Shown here in pieces: positions 47,367 through 59,124 of a DNA stretch of 64,000 nucleotides. Under the pieces are notes generated by a model. That model was not told the origin of the DNA, did no database searches, and worked only from the letters and a program-made list of their open reading frames with translations. The stretch comes from Chimonanthus salicifolius (taxonomy: Eukaryota > Streptophyta > Magnoliopsida > Laurales > Calycanthaceae). The position numbers were made by a program, and so were the translations under genes. The stretch spans positions 40,742,314 through 40,806,313 of the forward strand of contig CM023536.1 in assembly GCA_013350335.1 (NCBI GenBank), given 5' to 3'. The number at the start of each line of letters is the position of its first letter. The first letter of the stretch is position 1.

Positions 47367-49642
47367 AATACACAAGAGACAAAGGAACCTACACGAATAT
47401 GATACGAGTGAGCGTATCATATTGTAAATTTATTTTGAATTTCTTTTATGATTGCTTGATTTAATTTTAAGTTTATATTTTTTGTTTAATTAAAAGGACA
47501 TAATGAAACAGTTAGGATTTAGATTTCATTAGATTCAAATCTAAGGTTCCTTTGGAACAAAATGAAATTGTTAGATTTTAAATTTAAGTGTTTAAATCTA
47601 AGGATCAAAGGTTCGATTAATTAGATTAAAGTTTAGGAATTTTAATTTTAATGAAAGATATGAATTGAGATTTGAATTTTTATGTGATTCATAGATCTTA
47701 ATCTTTTATTTGTTTACTTACTTTGAGTTATGATTGATTTATTCAAATACCACCTTTAAATTATGTTTTTTTTTTGTTATTTTATTTATCAATTTATTTT
47801 CTTTGATTATTTTATTTTGCCATGTCATTTATTTTGATTTATTTTTGTTTTTCAATTTATTTTTATTGTTTACCTTGTTGTTTATTTGTGTATTTATTTC
47901 TTGTATTCAATCCACCTTCTCAAGATGTAGTTTGAGATTTAATTAATTGGACTTTAAATTTTGTTTTCTTAAACTTGGATGTGAGATTGTTTATAAATTC
48001 TATATTAAAGCCATTAAATTATCTTAATTGGAATTTCAAGCTAGAATGATTGGTTACGTTTTAGATTTAATTGATCTTTACATTATAGATCTATTCATTA
48101 AATTAAAATGTTATTAATTTAAAAGCATAATTATAAGGATATAACTTGATTTCTATGATGGGATTAATTTAAAATATATATTTTTCACAACCTACAAAAT
48201 TCCAATTTCCTATATTTGTTTTTCATATATCTTGATTATTCCTTATGGGGTCGAACTCACACTCATAAAGCTATATTATACATGGTTCGTGTGCTTACGA
48301 GTTATAAATTTAAAATTTGCACAACACCACCCTCACAAAAAGAGAAGGAATTGCACCTTACTCAATTAGAGTAGGACCTTCACCCAATTCAATTCCTAGG
48401 TTTGAAAGGTCCGACCAACCCCAGTCTACGTCATTATCCCTCTATTTTTTAGAGTGGTTCAATCTCTCAGATCTACTCCATAGTACAAGTTGATTGAGTA
48501 AATTAAATTAAATTAAGAAGCACTTGCCTTTGAAGTTCGTGACGTGTAGATGTGCTTCCAAAATGTCCTTCCCAATGTGATGTCGTTCGATGATGAAGAT
48601 GCTCCGAGTATGAGCAATCACAATTTATAGGAAACGTTTCTAGGATATGTATATGCAAATTGATCCTAGATGGGTTCTCTCTCTCTCTCTCTCTCTCTTA
48701 ATCTCAATCAAAGATGATTGAATTCTCAAATGATTCACCTATGTGAAGTGCATAGAGAAGAGTTGGGATCTCTGCTAATGCTTAAGGATTTTTGTATGTG
48801 TAGGGTTCCAAAGTCTCCAACCAAACTCATCAAAGTTTGGAGTATAAATAGGCAACCAAAATTTATCCCGAACTGTCATGGCGATCGGTCGTGGGTCATG
48901 ATAGATTGTGGCAAAAAAGTTGCAGTTGCAATATGACCGTTATGCATTTAATGTAGTCCCAACGGATACTCCATGATGGGTCGTAGTTGTCGATAGATCG
49001 TGGCCCTTAAGCTTGGCCTACCAACCATGTGACAATTGCACATTAAGTGCACCCTAGCAGCACAATAACGGTCATCCGTGATGGGTCGCGACTGACGATA
49101 GGTCGTCAAGCCCAAGTACCGTAGATCGCCAATTGACAATAGTATCGTCCTGAGGCCAACTGAATTTTACAGAGTGTTTCCCATCCAGAACTCTGAAAAT
49201 TCCAGCTAACAGGTCGTGGACCACAATGGATCGACCCTATTACTCATGATGGGTCAGCACCTCACGATAGCATCGGCCTAAGAGTGAACCACTTTGACAG
49301 TCTTTTTAAAACCCGAACCCCAGTCAATCCCAATGATGGATCGTATGACCACGAAGGGTCGTCCCTGTCCCAGGCGATGGATCGCCGGACACGATAGGTC
49401 GTCCTAACAGTTCATCTGATTTTACAATATTGATATTAAAATAAATTAAACATTAAAAAGCACTTGCCTTTTGAAAGCCTTCTTGAGTAGATGTTGTGCT
49501 TCTTGAAAATCTCTTCCAACTTGAGTTCTTAATTTAATCTTCATCACTTGAGTATTGTTCATTGCTTCAATCTTGCAAGGCAATGCACATCAAGGTCACG
49601 AAATTGACAACAAGGTGACTCGGTCAAGACGGGGCATTAACA

Positions 49643-50052
49643 TTATTTATTTTAGCACATCCTATTCATCTCATGCATTATAGTTATCACCAGAAGTCCT
49701 GCATAACAATTAAAAAATTACATTAGATATAAAAAATTAAAATTATATAAATCTCATAATATATATCTCTATCAATTAAGTCAATATATTACTTGGCTCA
49801 TTTGAGTAGAGTTATATGTCGATTCTTCATAGAAGTTGTAAGATAAATCCATCTATAGAAAAAGAATAAATGTTAATCATTATCAACTTATTTTGTATGT
49901 GGAAAAAATATGAATCATTGTAGTCTAACAATCACTAACCTAAGATAACTGAGAGAAACTAGCTACTTGTGATTCATGATAGTCATCAACATTAGGTAAA
50001 GCATTCAAATTTACATTCTCCAATTCATGTGCAGTAATTTGATTTGGACAAG
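49643..50052. other. Mutator-like gene 3' flank, no other gene
   Basis: AT-rich stretch between LTR E and the transposase fragment. Possibly non-coding 3' part or introns of the Mutator-like gene. Confidence 0.35.
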
Positions 50053-50600
50053 TCATATACTAATGTGGCCAACATTTTTGGACTTTGAGGCCTTAGAACT
50101 GGGATAACGTCCTTTTGAATGTTGAATAATAGGCTCATGATTGAGAGGAATCGTGATATTGGCAACCTTATGGAGTTCATTTAGGACAGATTCTTGTTGA
50201 AATGAAGACAATTTTCCATAATTCTTCTTAATACCATCCAACAAAATATCTAATTGATCAGAATCCTGATTTATTTGATTGTCCAAGTCATTGAATGATT
50301 AGTTATCAATTCTCCACTGTGAATGGATCTCATCTAAATGTAACTTCTCCATCAACCTCATTTTGTGTGCACAATGTAAGCCCATTGTTGTTCTAAATTT
50401 ATTTGTACAAATGCATGTCAATAAATTATTTTCCAAGAAAGCGTATTGCTTATAAAGCTCATTCAATACATAATGTGATACCTTAACATTTACTTCGGCA
50501 AAGAAGGGAATAATACAAATATGAGAAATATGAATTCTTTCCATCTCAAGTTGAGCCTTGATTTGTTGAAACAGATTTTCAGTGGCATTACATATCTTAC
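50053..50600 (-). pseudogene. Mutator-like (MURA/FAR1-related) transposase C-terminal fragment
   Basis: Minus-strand frame reads KICNATENLFQQIKAQLEME, then KVSHYVLNELYKQYAFLENN, then a SWIM zinc-finger signature CIC...GLHCAH (C-x-C..C-x-H) and LHLDEIHSQWRIDN. This is the end of the MULE transposase family also found in FAR1-related and similar plant proteins (SWIM followed by an IHxHWR-type motif). After one in-frame stop (50,299-50,301) the frame continues through a tail with HSKGRYPSSKASKSK, usual for these proteins. The N-terminal catalytic part is cut off by a Sirevirus-type LTR at 50,601; it would lie beyond the window. Pseudogene. Confidence 0.85.
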
Positions 50601-52321
50601 TGTTAGTGACCCGGCTTGGCCGAGTCCCTGATTTGTCAATTTCATCACTTGGGTAGAAGCACTTGCCAATGAAGCCTGAAGACTCAAGATAATCAAGGAA
50701 GAAGATCATGCTCCACCAAGCTAAAAGCTCATCGTCATGGCAATCACAAAAACATGTATTTGACCATAGATGACCCTAGGTGGAACCCACACATGAGAGA
50801 GGACTAATCCTAGGCTTAGTTGCATATGTTGGTAATAAACATAACTTGCCTAGAGAGGGTGTTTAACAGTGAATTAGAAGTGAAACTGGAAACATGAATT
50901 ATGTTCACTCTCAACACGACTAGTCTATCTCACTGACCTCTTGGTATAGTCGAAACGACCCATCATGGTCAAAGACTGGTCGGCCAGTTTGACATAAGTT
51001 CATGGAACTTCGAACTGTCATTCTGGATATACCTCTGACCAAGAGTCTCGTATGCACCGACCCCTCTATGATGAACTTGAACGACTCCTCATGGTCGACG
51101 ACTCGTCAGTATAAAACTTATGAGTTCTAGGACTGTGAACTCATAAGAGCTCTCGATAAAACAAACGTCTCTGTATATCACGACCGATCAAGAGTAACAG
51201 GACCGACCTCTCAGCAAAGGGTGACAGATCGTTCTGGGTAACAGGTTTCCAAAATGGAAACTATTGCCAAGCATGTTTTTGCACCAGAACGAGACTCTCG
51301 TATGGACCGACCCATCGGTGCCATAACTGTCGACCCATCAACGACACCGACATGTCGGCTGGGAAGTAATTATGTCGTTGGGGATGTATTTAATGCACAA
51401 CGGTCAAGTGGTTGAACAGTAATAAATATGAATACCGACCCATCGGTGCCACCGACCTGTCTGTACTGGACAGTTTAAATGACTGTTAAAAATCATCTAC
51501 AAATATGAGTGTTGTGTGATCGTTTTACCATCTTCCTTGAACTGAAAAGATCAACACTCTTGTGGGAAAGATCATAAACAACCAATCTATTGATTGTGTT
51601 TGCAAGTGAGAAAGAGAGGAGGAGAGAAAGATCATAAACAACCAATCTTCGGATTAAGTTTGCAAGTGAGAAAGCCTATAAACTAGGAAATCTTTGGTTA
51701 AAGCAAGTTTCTTTATTACCCAGAGATTGTGATTGCATTATGACGGCTACAAAAAGGAGCGTCGACACAACTTGGGTGGGATCTTTAAAAAGCACACATC
51801 AGCGAGAAAGAGCTTTAAGGAAAGTGCTTCTTGGTTTTAATTTTCTTTTTAAAACATGTAATCCGAAAGTGGATTAAGGAGAGGTACTCTAGAACCACTA
51901 TAAAAAAAACTCTAGAGCGTTGTCTCTGGCACAGTAGTGGGTGGAATTCCCAGTTAATTGAGTGAGGTGGAATTTTCACTCTATTATGAGGGTGTAAGTC
52001 CCCACATAGTGAATTTGGGGATAGCTCAAGGTTGAGCGAGTCCTAACGGTGGATGTAGGTTGGAGAACCGAACCACTGTATATCTTGTGTCCTTGTATTT
52101 GTGGTGTTAGAAGCCGATTTCTTGTGTTGATTGTTTAATCACATTTTCTAACACACACAATCTTGATTGTTGTATCAGCTGCATTTAAAATAATCAATCA
52201 AGTAAAATATAAATAGACCAACGAAATTAGGTTAACCTATTCACCCCCCCCCCCCCCTCCCTCTCCCCCTCCCTCTAGGGCCAATCGCATTGTTCTAGCA
52301 CCCGTGGAAAGGGTACTTTCA
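50601..52321 (+). repeat. 5' LTR of third Sirevirus-type element
   Basis: 1,721 bases from TGTTAGTGACCCGGCTTGGC to GGGTACTTTCA. It has the GACC/GGTC palindrome zone (50,930-51,460), the ~60-bp tandem duplication (51,568-51,675) and C14 at 52,244-52,257. Confidence 0.9.
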
Positions 52322-52323
52322 AT

Positions 52324-52335
52324 TAGTATCAGAGC
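52324..52335 (+). other. Primer-binding site, initiator Met-tRNA type
   Basis: TAGTATCAGAGC, one base off the standard TGGTATCAGAGC, two bases after the LTR end. Confidence 0.88.
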
Positions 52336-52387
52336 CTAGTGCTCGTTACAAGGATTTAACCATCAGAGTAGATCCAAGCTAGAGCAC

Positions 52388-52965
52388 ATGGGAGACAGTC
52401 ATGCAATAACTAAACTTCCCTATTTCGATGGAACAAACTATGCCTCATGGAAGGCCAAAATGAAAAGTTTCTTTATTTTCATTGATTCATCGGTTTGGGA
52501 TATTGTAAAGACCAAATGGCAAGAACCCACAGAAAATAAATCTGCAGCTTCCATCACAACCATAATACATAAACATTTTCCCTCTTAGACCCCTGCTAAG
52601 AAATTTGCTCATACAGCATATGGGAAAGCCATGAATGACCTTAATTGTGAAGTTTCTGACAGTGAATACAGGCGAATCATGACCTGTACAACTGCGAAGG
52701 AAGCATGGGAAGTTCTTGAGAGAACTCATGAGGGCACCTCAATATTTAAGAGGTTTAAACTTCAGATCCTCCAAAATCAGTTTGATACTCTTAAGATGAG
52801 GGAGGATGAAGTCTTCATGCACTTCTATTCCAATATAAAAGACATTGTACATCAAATGTACGCTTTAGGTGAAGGAATACCCGAGGACAAGGTACGTACC
52901 AAAATTGTCCGGAATTTTGCAGAAAGATTCAAGCCCAAGGTTGTGGCTATAGAGGACAACCGAGA
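52388..52965 (+). pseudogene. gag: Sirevirus-type gag, N-terminal half
   Basis: Frame starts MGDSHAITKLPYFDGTNYAS and includes the W-K-x-K-M motif and SSVWDIVKTKWQEP, then one stop at ~52,588 (…KHFPS stop). It continues in frame 2 with KAMNDLNCEVSDSEYRRIMT, TAKEAWEVLERTHEGTSIF, KLQILQNQFDTLKMREDEVF and ends AIEDNRDV at the insertion point. The downstream half resumes at 59,878. Homologous to the remnant at 1,369-1,795 but longer. Broken by at least one stop and by the insertion. Confidence 0.9.
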
Positions 52966-53420
52966 TGTAACGCCCCTGTAACACCCTGGATTTTCAAGTT
53001 ATTAATATATATGAAAATTACCCATTTAATTTGTGAATTATTAGATACGGACCTTAGATGAGTAAAGTGTTGGGTCATTGCCCAATTAAGACCCTGACGG
53101 ATTGTGGAAATGGGTTCAATAGAAATAAATGGGTAAGTTGTGTTCAATTGGGTCAAGAGTGTTAATTGGGTCAAAATTTGTTAATTGGGCCGAAATGCTC
53201 AATTGGGACCCAATGGGTCATGGTTGACTTGGGTTGACTACCAAGTGAGTTCAAGTTTAAATTATGTGGGGTTGAATTAAATTGGAAATGGGATCAAGGG
53301 TTTGAATTGATTTCAAATGAGTTAAATTAAAATGATGAGTTGAAATAATGAGTTGAGTGGAGTGGGAAATGGAAGAATTTTGTTGTTTAAAATTAAAACT
53401 CCAATGGGTTACACGTTGGA

Positions 53421-53685
53421 GGTGTGGGAGCTTCATCTCATGGATGAGACCCCCAAATGAATCATCAAAGGGAAAGGGACGATTTTGTGGTCCAAGCCAT
53501 GGCAAGACCATTGGCTACATGGGAGTTTCACCCCATGGATGAAACCCCCAAATGGGAATTAGATGGAGAGGTGGCGTTTTGTGAAGGTTACACAAGGTAA
53601 CACCAAGGCAAGCACACGTTGGAAACCCAAGAGCCAACCGTTGGGTGTGTTTCATCTCAAGGATGAAACCCCCACATGGACCATT
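53421..53685 (+). repeat. Three GTTTCATCTC-GGATGAAAC hairpins
   Basis: GGGAGCTTCATCTCATGGATGAGACCCCC (53,427), GGGAGTTTCACCCCATGGATGAAACCCCC (53,522) and GTGTTTCATCTCAAGGATGAAACCCCC (53,649), spaced ~95 and ~125 bases. Each folds into a short hairpin around CATGG or CAAGG. Confidence 0.8.
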
Positions 53686-54133
53686 AAGGAGGGAAGTAAA
53701 GGAATATGGGAGTTACAAAGGGGTGCCACCAAGGGACACCACCTTTGGCCGACCTTATTGATCAAGGAAAGACTATAGTGTTCATTTCATTCTCTCCCTC
53801 TCCCTCTTGGCTATTACCACTCTCAAGACAAGAATACTTAGAGTGTTTTCATCACCCTCACTTCCTCTCATACAAGGCCGACCACCCTCAAGACAAGAAC
53901 TTGGAGTAGTTTATATCCCAAGCTCCCTCTCTCTCTCAAACTATATCTCTTGGCTGAATCACTTCAAGGGGTTTCATCAAGATCAATCTCGGTTAAAGAG
54001 CAAGAAGGAAGTAAGAAGAGGCTAAGGAAGGAAAGGAGCAAGAAATAGAGAAAGAAACCAGAGGAGTCGTGGAATCGGTAAGTGCTCCTTAAATTTCATA
54101 AATAAGAAAAGAGGGTCAAGTGGTCAAGGACGC

Positions 54134-55215
54134 AATGGCCGAACCCTAATTTTATTATGGATAAAAGGCCAATGATGAACCATAGGTTTTGGCCATGTGT
54201 TATGGCCGAACCCCATGGAAAGTGTTAAGGAAATTTTATGGTCTAAGTGATTTTAAAGGGGAGATGATGGACCATAGGGTTCGGCCATCTTGAATGGCTG
54301 AACCCCATGAAAAGACATTGGTTATATTTTAATGGATTTGAAAAATCAATCGTAGATGTATAATATGTTTTAATGGAAATAAGGAACCATAGGGTTCGGC
54401 AATGTGTATGGCCGAACCCCATGGAGAGACAATGATGGATAATGTTGTTAGATTTAGTTGATTTTGATTATGTTAATGAGGATAAAAAAGGATGAACCTA
54501 AGGGTATGATTAAACCCTCCCATAGAGGGTCTTGCTTATGAACTTGAGATGGTGAATTGTTTAAAAGAGAACATGGAATCAAAGGACCATGAATTCTGCC
54601 ATGTGTATGGCCGAACCCCATGGACCATTTTAAGGGGACATATGGAGATTTAAGCATGATTAGAAATGATGGCCAAAGGAGTGAAATTAAAGGACCATGG
54701 GTTCGGCCATGGTGTATGGCCGAACCCCATAAGTAATATTTTGTGGACTTATGTTTATGGACCTAAAACATAAGGTGATGGAAACAATGGCAAGGAATGT
54801 AAATATGGGTAAAAATGGAAGATCATGGGTTCGGCCATGTGGTATGGCCGAACCCCATGAGAAATGTTTTGGTGATGGATTGGTATAAATGGCAAAGATG
54901 TAAATAGGTGAAATATGGCTGAACCCCACTAAGGAATTTTAAGGACTTTGGGTGTTATGTATGTTAGACGGTTAATGTATGAATGATTAGATTAATGGAT
55001 TGTGTGATTGGACTTAAGTTAAAAGATCAAAGAACTCAAAGGATGGACTAAAAATCAAATAGGTGAGGTTCGGCCATAGTGTGTGGCCGAACCCCACAAA
55101 GTTGTATTTGGTGGACTTAGGTTGTTTTTTTTTTTTGTTATTTGGAAGTGATTGGCTAAATCCAAAGAGGGACCAAATTCAAGTGGGTGAGGTTCGGCCA
55201 TACCCACAAGGTTAT
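54134..55215 (+). repeat. Array of GGTTCGGCCAT...ATGGCCGAACC palindromes
   Basis: About ten palindromic units at irregular 65-180-base spacing: 54,134 (right half), 54,185, 54,277, 54,391, 54,590, 54,699, 54,828, 54,914 (right half), 55,066, 55,189 (left half). The consensus arms are 11-13 bases, GGGTTCGGCCAT and ATGGCCGAACCCC, with a 3-8 base loop (e.g. GTGT, GTGGT). Spacer sequence between units is largely unrelated. Confidence 0.9.
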
Positions 55216-55533
55216 GTTTATGGACTTAGACCTAATGTTAAAGCAAATGGAATATGGGATTGACTTGTTGATATGTAACAAGGTGACGGGACCTCACAAA
55301 CGGTGTGAGATCGTGAGCGGTTGCCGGTTTAAGAAGCAATGACACTTTGGTGGTCTTTGGTAGGATTCTACCTTTTTGAAACCATGGGTTATGTATGATG
55401 GTTTTGATCTTATTTTGATGAATTTTATGATTGTAAAAGATTTGTTCCAAATGTGAGTCTTAATGCTATGTTTATAAAATAAAATAGCATGTGTTTCATT
55501 AGCATCTCATGCATGGCATGGGGTGAAGGATAT

Positions 55534-55693
55534 GTAACCGGAGGGGCCACACTCCGTCGGGGCGTCCGAAAGACCACTGTGGAATACCTTGATGTGCATT
55601 TCCCATCAAGAGGTAACCGGAGGGGCCACACTCCTTCGGGGCGTCCGAAAGACCTATGTGGGGGTACCTTGATGATGAGAATCCCATCAAGAG
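55534..55693 (+). repeat. 79-bp tandem duplication
   Basis: Two units starting GTAACCGGAGGGGCCACACT at 55,534 and 55,613, each with TCGGGGCGTCCGAAAGACC and ending CCCATCAAGAG. GC-rich relative to surroundings. Confidence 0.9.
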
Positions 55694-57048
55694 GATGTTT
55701 TGTGATGGGTGAGACTCATTGCATTTGATATCATGACATGGCATTGTTTTATGTGGTTTTGACATTATGTTATTATATATATTGTACTAAACATGTGTAG
55801 ACCCTAAATGGAATACCTACTGGGCGTGTTGTGCTAACGCCCTACTTCTACCCTAGTGGATGTTACAGGAAAGGAAAGGGACGATGATCGTGATCGGAGC
55901 CAAGCACAAGAGCTTGGATATGTGATTGGATTACTTTTTATTTAAGTTACTCATGGACATGTAATTTGAGTAGTTAGATTTCGGGCATGTAATAACTTAG
56001 ATAATTTTGCTATGGTTTGAATGGTTTGTTGGATGTTTAAGTTAAATTTAATTATGGTTAAAGACTTGAAGTACTTTGGTATATAAAAATGGACTAGAGT
56101 TAGGTTCTATTATAATACGCAGTTTAGGTTAATTTCCGCAAAGTTAACATATTATGTATGAACCGTTTTCATGGACTTAGTCCATACACACATAGGGTTG
56201 GCCAGTTAAAGGTCGGACTTTAGAAGTTCAGACTTAACTCGGGTCGTGACGTCCCGCTCTCTATCACTTTAAAAAAAAAAATAGACTCTGATTTTCGGAA
56301 AGCTAGTGAAACGCCCCGCCCCTTTCTACAACCTGAACGGGTCGTGGCTCGCTTAACTGCAGGTTGAACGGGCATAACCAACACATCACATCTAACGGGC
56401 CTTATATCACAGATTTGTGGCTATGGGAAAATAAGTATATTTTTTTTTTAAGATTATGAATGAAATAACAAAGTCATCAAATCCTTCAAGCCCAATTTTT
56501 ATACATCGCATGAATCCGAATATCATCGACAATATGAAATAAATAACATCTATTATCAACATCACATTTAATCTCACTAGTTTGTTCTCAATCCATTCCA
56601 CAAAAATAAAACCAACTAATAAATCTCAAATTTCTCAAATTATTTGAATCAACTAATCAAGTCTCAAAGAATAACAAACATCCAATAACTAACTCAATCG
56701 ACATAGTCCAACACCTAGCTAGAGATTTAAATATTCATCCATAGTAACTTCTAGTTTTCAACGTCGTCCTCCAATCCTAAATCCAAAGGATTACCTGTAA
56801 TGTAAGGGTGTGAGCTCCCTGCCCAGTGAAGAAATACAATAGCACATATCTGAAATATGATATCTCCAATATACTCAATGTAATACAAATAAAGAAATAT
56901 TAAAAGCATAAGTAATTGAATATGCATTTAATGTCCATGCTTTATGCTATGTAATGCACAATATTCAATGCCTCATTCATCCACAACACCTACTGTATTT
57001 GGTGGCCTACTAGCAGAAGCGAGGCTAACACAACACCACATGAAGTGG

Positions 57049-59124
57049 CCTACCTACCAAAGTGAGGCTAACACCACCACCAAATAACAGTCTACACGAC
57101 CTTTCATGTCTCAATAATCCAAACCTATCACATACGTGGTACTACTCACTAAAAGTGAGGCCATACACTACCACCATCGTGGTCTACATGAAAGATCACG
57201 GCTCACACCTCCATACACATCCCATGAATATGAACATGTCATGCTCAATGCCATGCCTACCATGCATTATCTCTATCATTGTGCCACATGTTATGTATCA
57301 TATTAACATATCATGAATCTCATCATCAACACTATATTCTAAATAGGATTTTATAATCTCAAATTAACATAAACATCATTTACATGTTTTAAAATATCAA
57401 AATCAATCTCAACAATATCACACATGCATAATAATAATTCATATCACAATATTATTAATATGACAACATAATATCATAGACGCATCTCAATAACATAAAA
57501 AATAACTCTATAACAGTCAATAAAACATTCATCCAACTTGAACATAATTATTAGACCTTTCGACAAGGCAAGTGGCTACTTTCCAACTATCCTGGCAGAC
57601 TAAGTCCCCTCACGGCCATTAGAACATTTAGCACATCCCCTTACACTACTGTAAGTAAGCACCCGATTACAACCACTATTCCTACATAAACCCAGTCCAT
57701 ATCATAGGTCCAACATTATATTCCCAAAACACATTACGTAATGCAATATTTTTCTATTGCACAATCACATAAACAAAATAGAGAATATCATGCACAACAA
57801 AATATAGTGTATTGTTTTTCCTCACCTAAAAAGTTCGTGAAGTGTAGGTGACGAATCCACAAGCATTTCAACTTGAAATCAATCAATAGGACGTCCGAGA
57901 AGTGCTGCATAGAGTTCGTTTGAAGTTTTGAGTATCCTTAACATTACTCCCAACTTGAACTAAATAAGTGTAAAAGAGGTTCCTAAGGTCCAAGCCTATA
58001 GGGAAATGGGAATTGAGTTGTAGGGTATTTTCGTCCCAAGCAAGACAACATATCACAGTTTTGAAGATAAGGTATCATCCTTTTATAGTATTCAAAGTAT
58101 TGGACAAATAGGGCAGAGTAAGGTACCCTTAGATTTACTTTGATGTTTTTAAATCTTAATACTCAAAAACCAAATACCCGGTACAAACTAATAAAATTGA
58201 TATATATAGAAAAAAAATTGGCCTCTCAAATTCATCAAATACCTTTAATAAGTTGGGGAAGACTAATAAATAGTAAAACTCAAGTAAACCATTTATTTAT
58301 TTTTATTAATAATATACTGATTGGATATTTATTGGAAACTCTTGCATCTTGGAAATAAAATAAAATGGAACTGACATTAGAAGGATTCATTCAGATTTAA
58401 ACTGGTTATTACCATCATAACATAATAGATAATTAAGACTATCTTTTGGGTATAACAACTGTCCCAACTTGGGACGTTTTAGGGACTGTCTTTGGAACAA
58501 AATTGTTGACATATTGGGTTTGACGTATATATCTGTATAAATATTTTTAACTTTAGACTAATGTCTCATATATGAAGAATGTAGCTTGAACACATAAGTA
58601 ATTATATTTTTAAACTAGGAGAGGAAAGATGTCTAGTTGCAATTTAACTTAGTTGAACAAAATACATAAATAAGAGAATAAACAGTTTGTTGAACAATGA
58701 ATCAGATATAAATTAGACTAGATAACCAAAATGCTGTGTTTAAAGACTCACTTTAATCAAATTAATGGGATTCTTTGGAGTCCTGTACTCAGCAATCTAA
58801 GACTAAACCAATCTTAGAATCAGCCAGTTAGGGGTTGAAAAAGATTCCTATTACCAACGATTAAGAGGTCTCTTTCCAAAAGTCTAGAGACTGAAACCCA
58901 CTCCCAACATCAGCCGATATTGGACTGAAAATCAATCCCCAAACATGGTCTCGCCTTGTTGTAACATGTCAGGAATGAACTGATTCGGGCATGGGCTGTT
59001 TTGGGGCTTTGGTACTATAGATCCAGCCGAAAATCAATACAGTAGGAAGAGAGGAGATAAGAATAAAATAAGGTGGGTAAATACCTGGAGAATATGGGTG
59101 AATACAACCGGAAAGACAGCAAGG
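57049..59124. other. Centre of inverted LTR pair, non-coding
   Basis: Starts with degenerate GTGGCCTAC..AGTGAGGCTAACACCACC repeats (57,046-57,210). The rest is AT-rich with no recognisable protein. GTCCCAACTTGGGAC at 58,461 is a small palindrome. Confidence 0.45.

Larger units (their letters stand above)
35300..48326 (+). mobile_element. Family D non-autonomous LTR element (LARD-like), nested
   Basis: 5' LTR 35,300-37,719, primer site 37,726-37,743, interior 37,744-42,835, polypurine tract 42,836-42,849, 3' LTR 42,850-48,326 (interrupted). Flanks ACACC (35,295-35,299) and CCACC (48,327-48,331) are a one-mismatch 5-bp duplication, and the host LTR E joins cleanly across it. LTR ends are TGTTG...CAACA (5' copy starts TATTG). 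The 5.1-kb interior has no gag, protease, reverse transcriptase or integrase that I can recognise, so it is a large retrotransposon derivative, presumably mobilised by a gypsy relative with the same primer type. It carries a hAT-like element and a solo LTR B as later insertions. Confidence 0.88.
42850..48326 (+). repeat. 3' LTR of family D element, interrupted
   Basis: Pieces 42,850-44,169 and 47,367-48,326 (about 2.28 kb) match the 5' LTR throughout. The break is a family B LTR flanked by duplicated AATAC. The uninterrupted sequence at the same point in the 5' LTR reads GAGAATAAACAAGAGAC (36,710), which confirms the empty site. Confidence 0.9.
35121..49642 (-). mobile_element. Copia-type LTR family E, split by a 13-kb element
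   Basis: Pieces 35,121-35,299 and 48,327-49,642 join without gap: CACTATGTGGGAGTTACACC then CTCACAAAAAGAGAAGGAAT, the order seen in family A LTRs. The right edge GGGGCATTAACA is the reverse complement of TGTTAATGCCCCGTCTTGAC. GATGGGTCGT/ACGATAGGTCGTC repeats fill 48,880-49,400, and a (CT)12 run is at 48,676-48,699. The U5 end is missing at 35,121. A separate family from A but built on the same plan. Confidence 0.7.
52977..56309 (+). mobile_element. Palindrome-rich LTR-like element (family G), 3.3 kb
   Basis: Starts TGTAACACCCTGGATTTTCA and is flanked by AACGCCCC on both sides (52,969-52,976 and 56,310-56,317). The TACTGGGCGTGTTGTGCTAACGCC segment at 55,818 and CTCGGGTCGTGAC at 56,238 resemble the 3' part of gypsy LTRs in plus orientation. 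The last ~60 bases (TCTATCACTTTAAAAAAAAA...CTAGTGA) do not end in CA and may be a remnant of internal sequence. No ORF with a domain. The class is uncertain: a solo LTR with imperfect 3' end is most likely. Confidence 0.6.

Noticed and set aside
54134..55215. CRISPR-like spaced palindromes
   Set aside because: Spacing is irregular, the context is a plant LTR-like element, and there are no cas genes; eukaryotic repeat instead.
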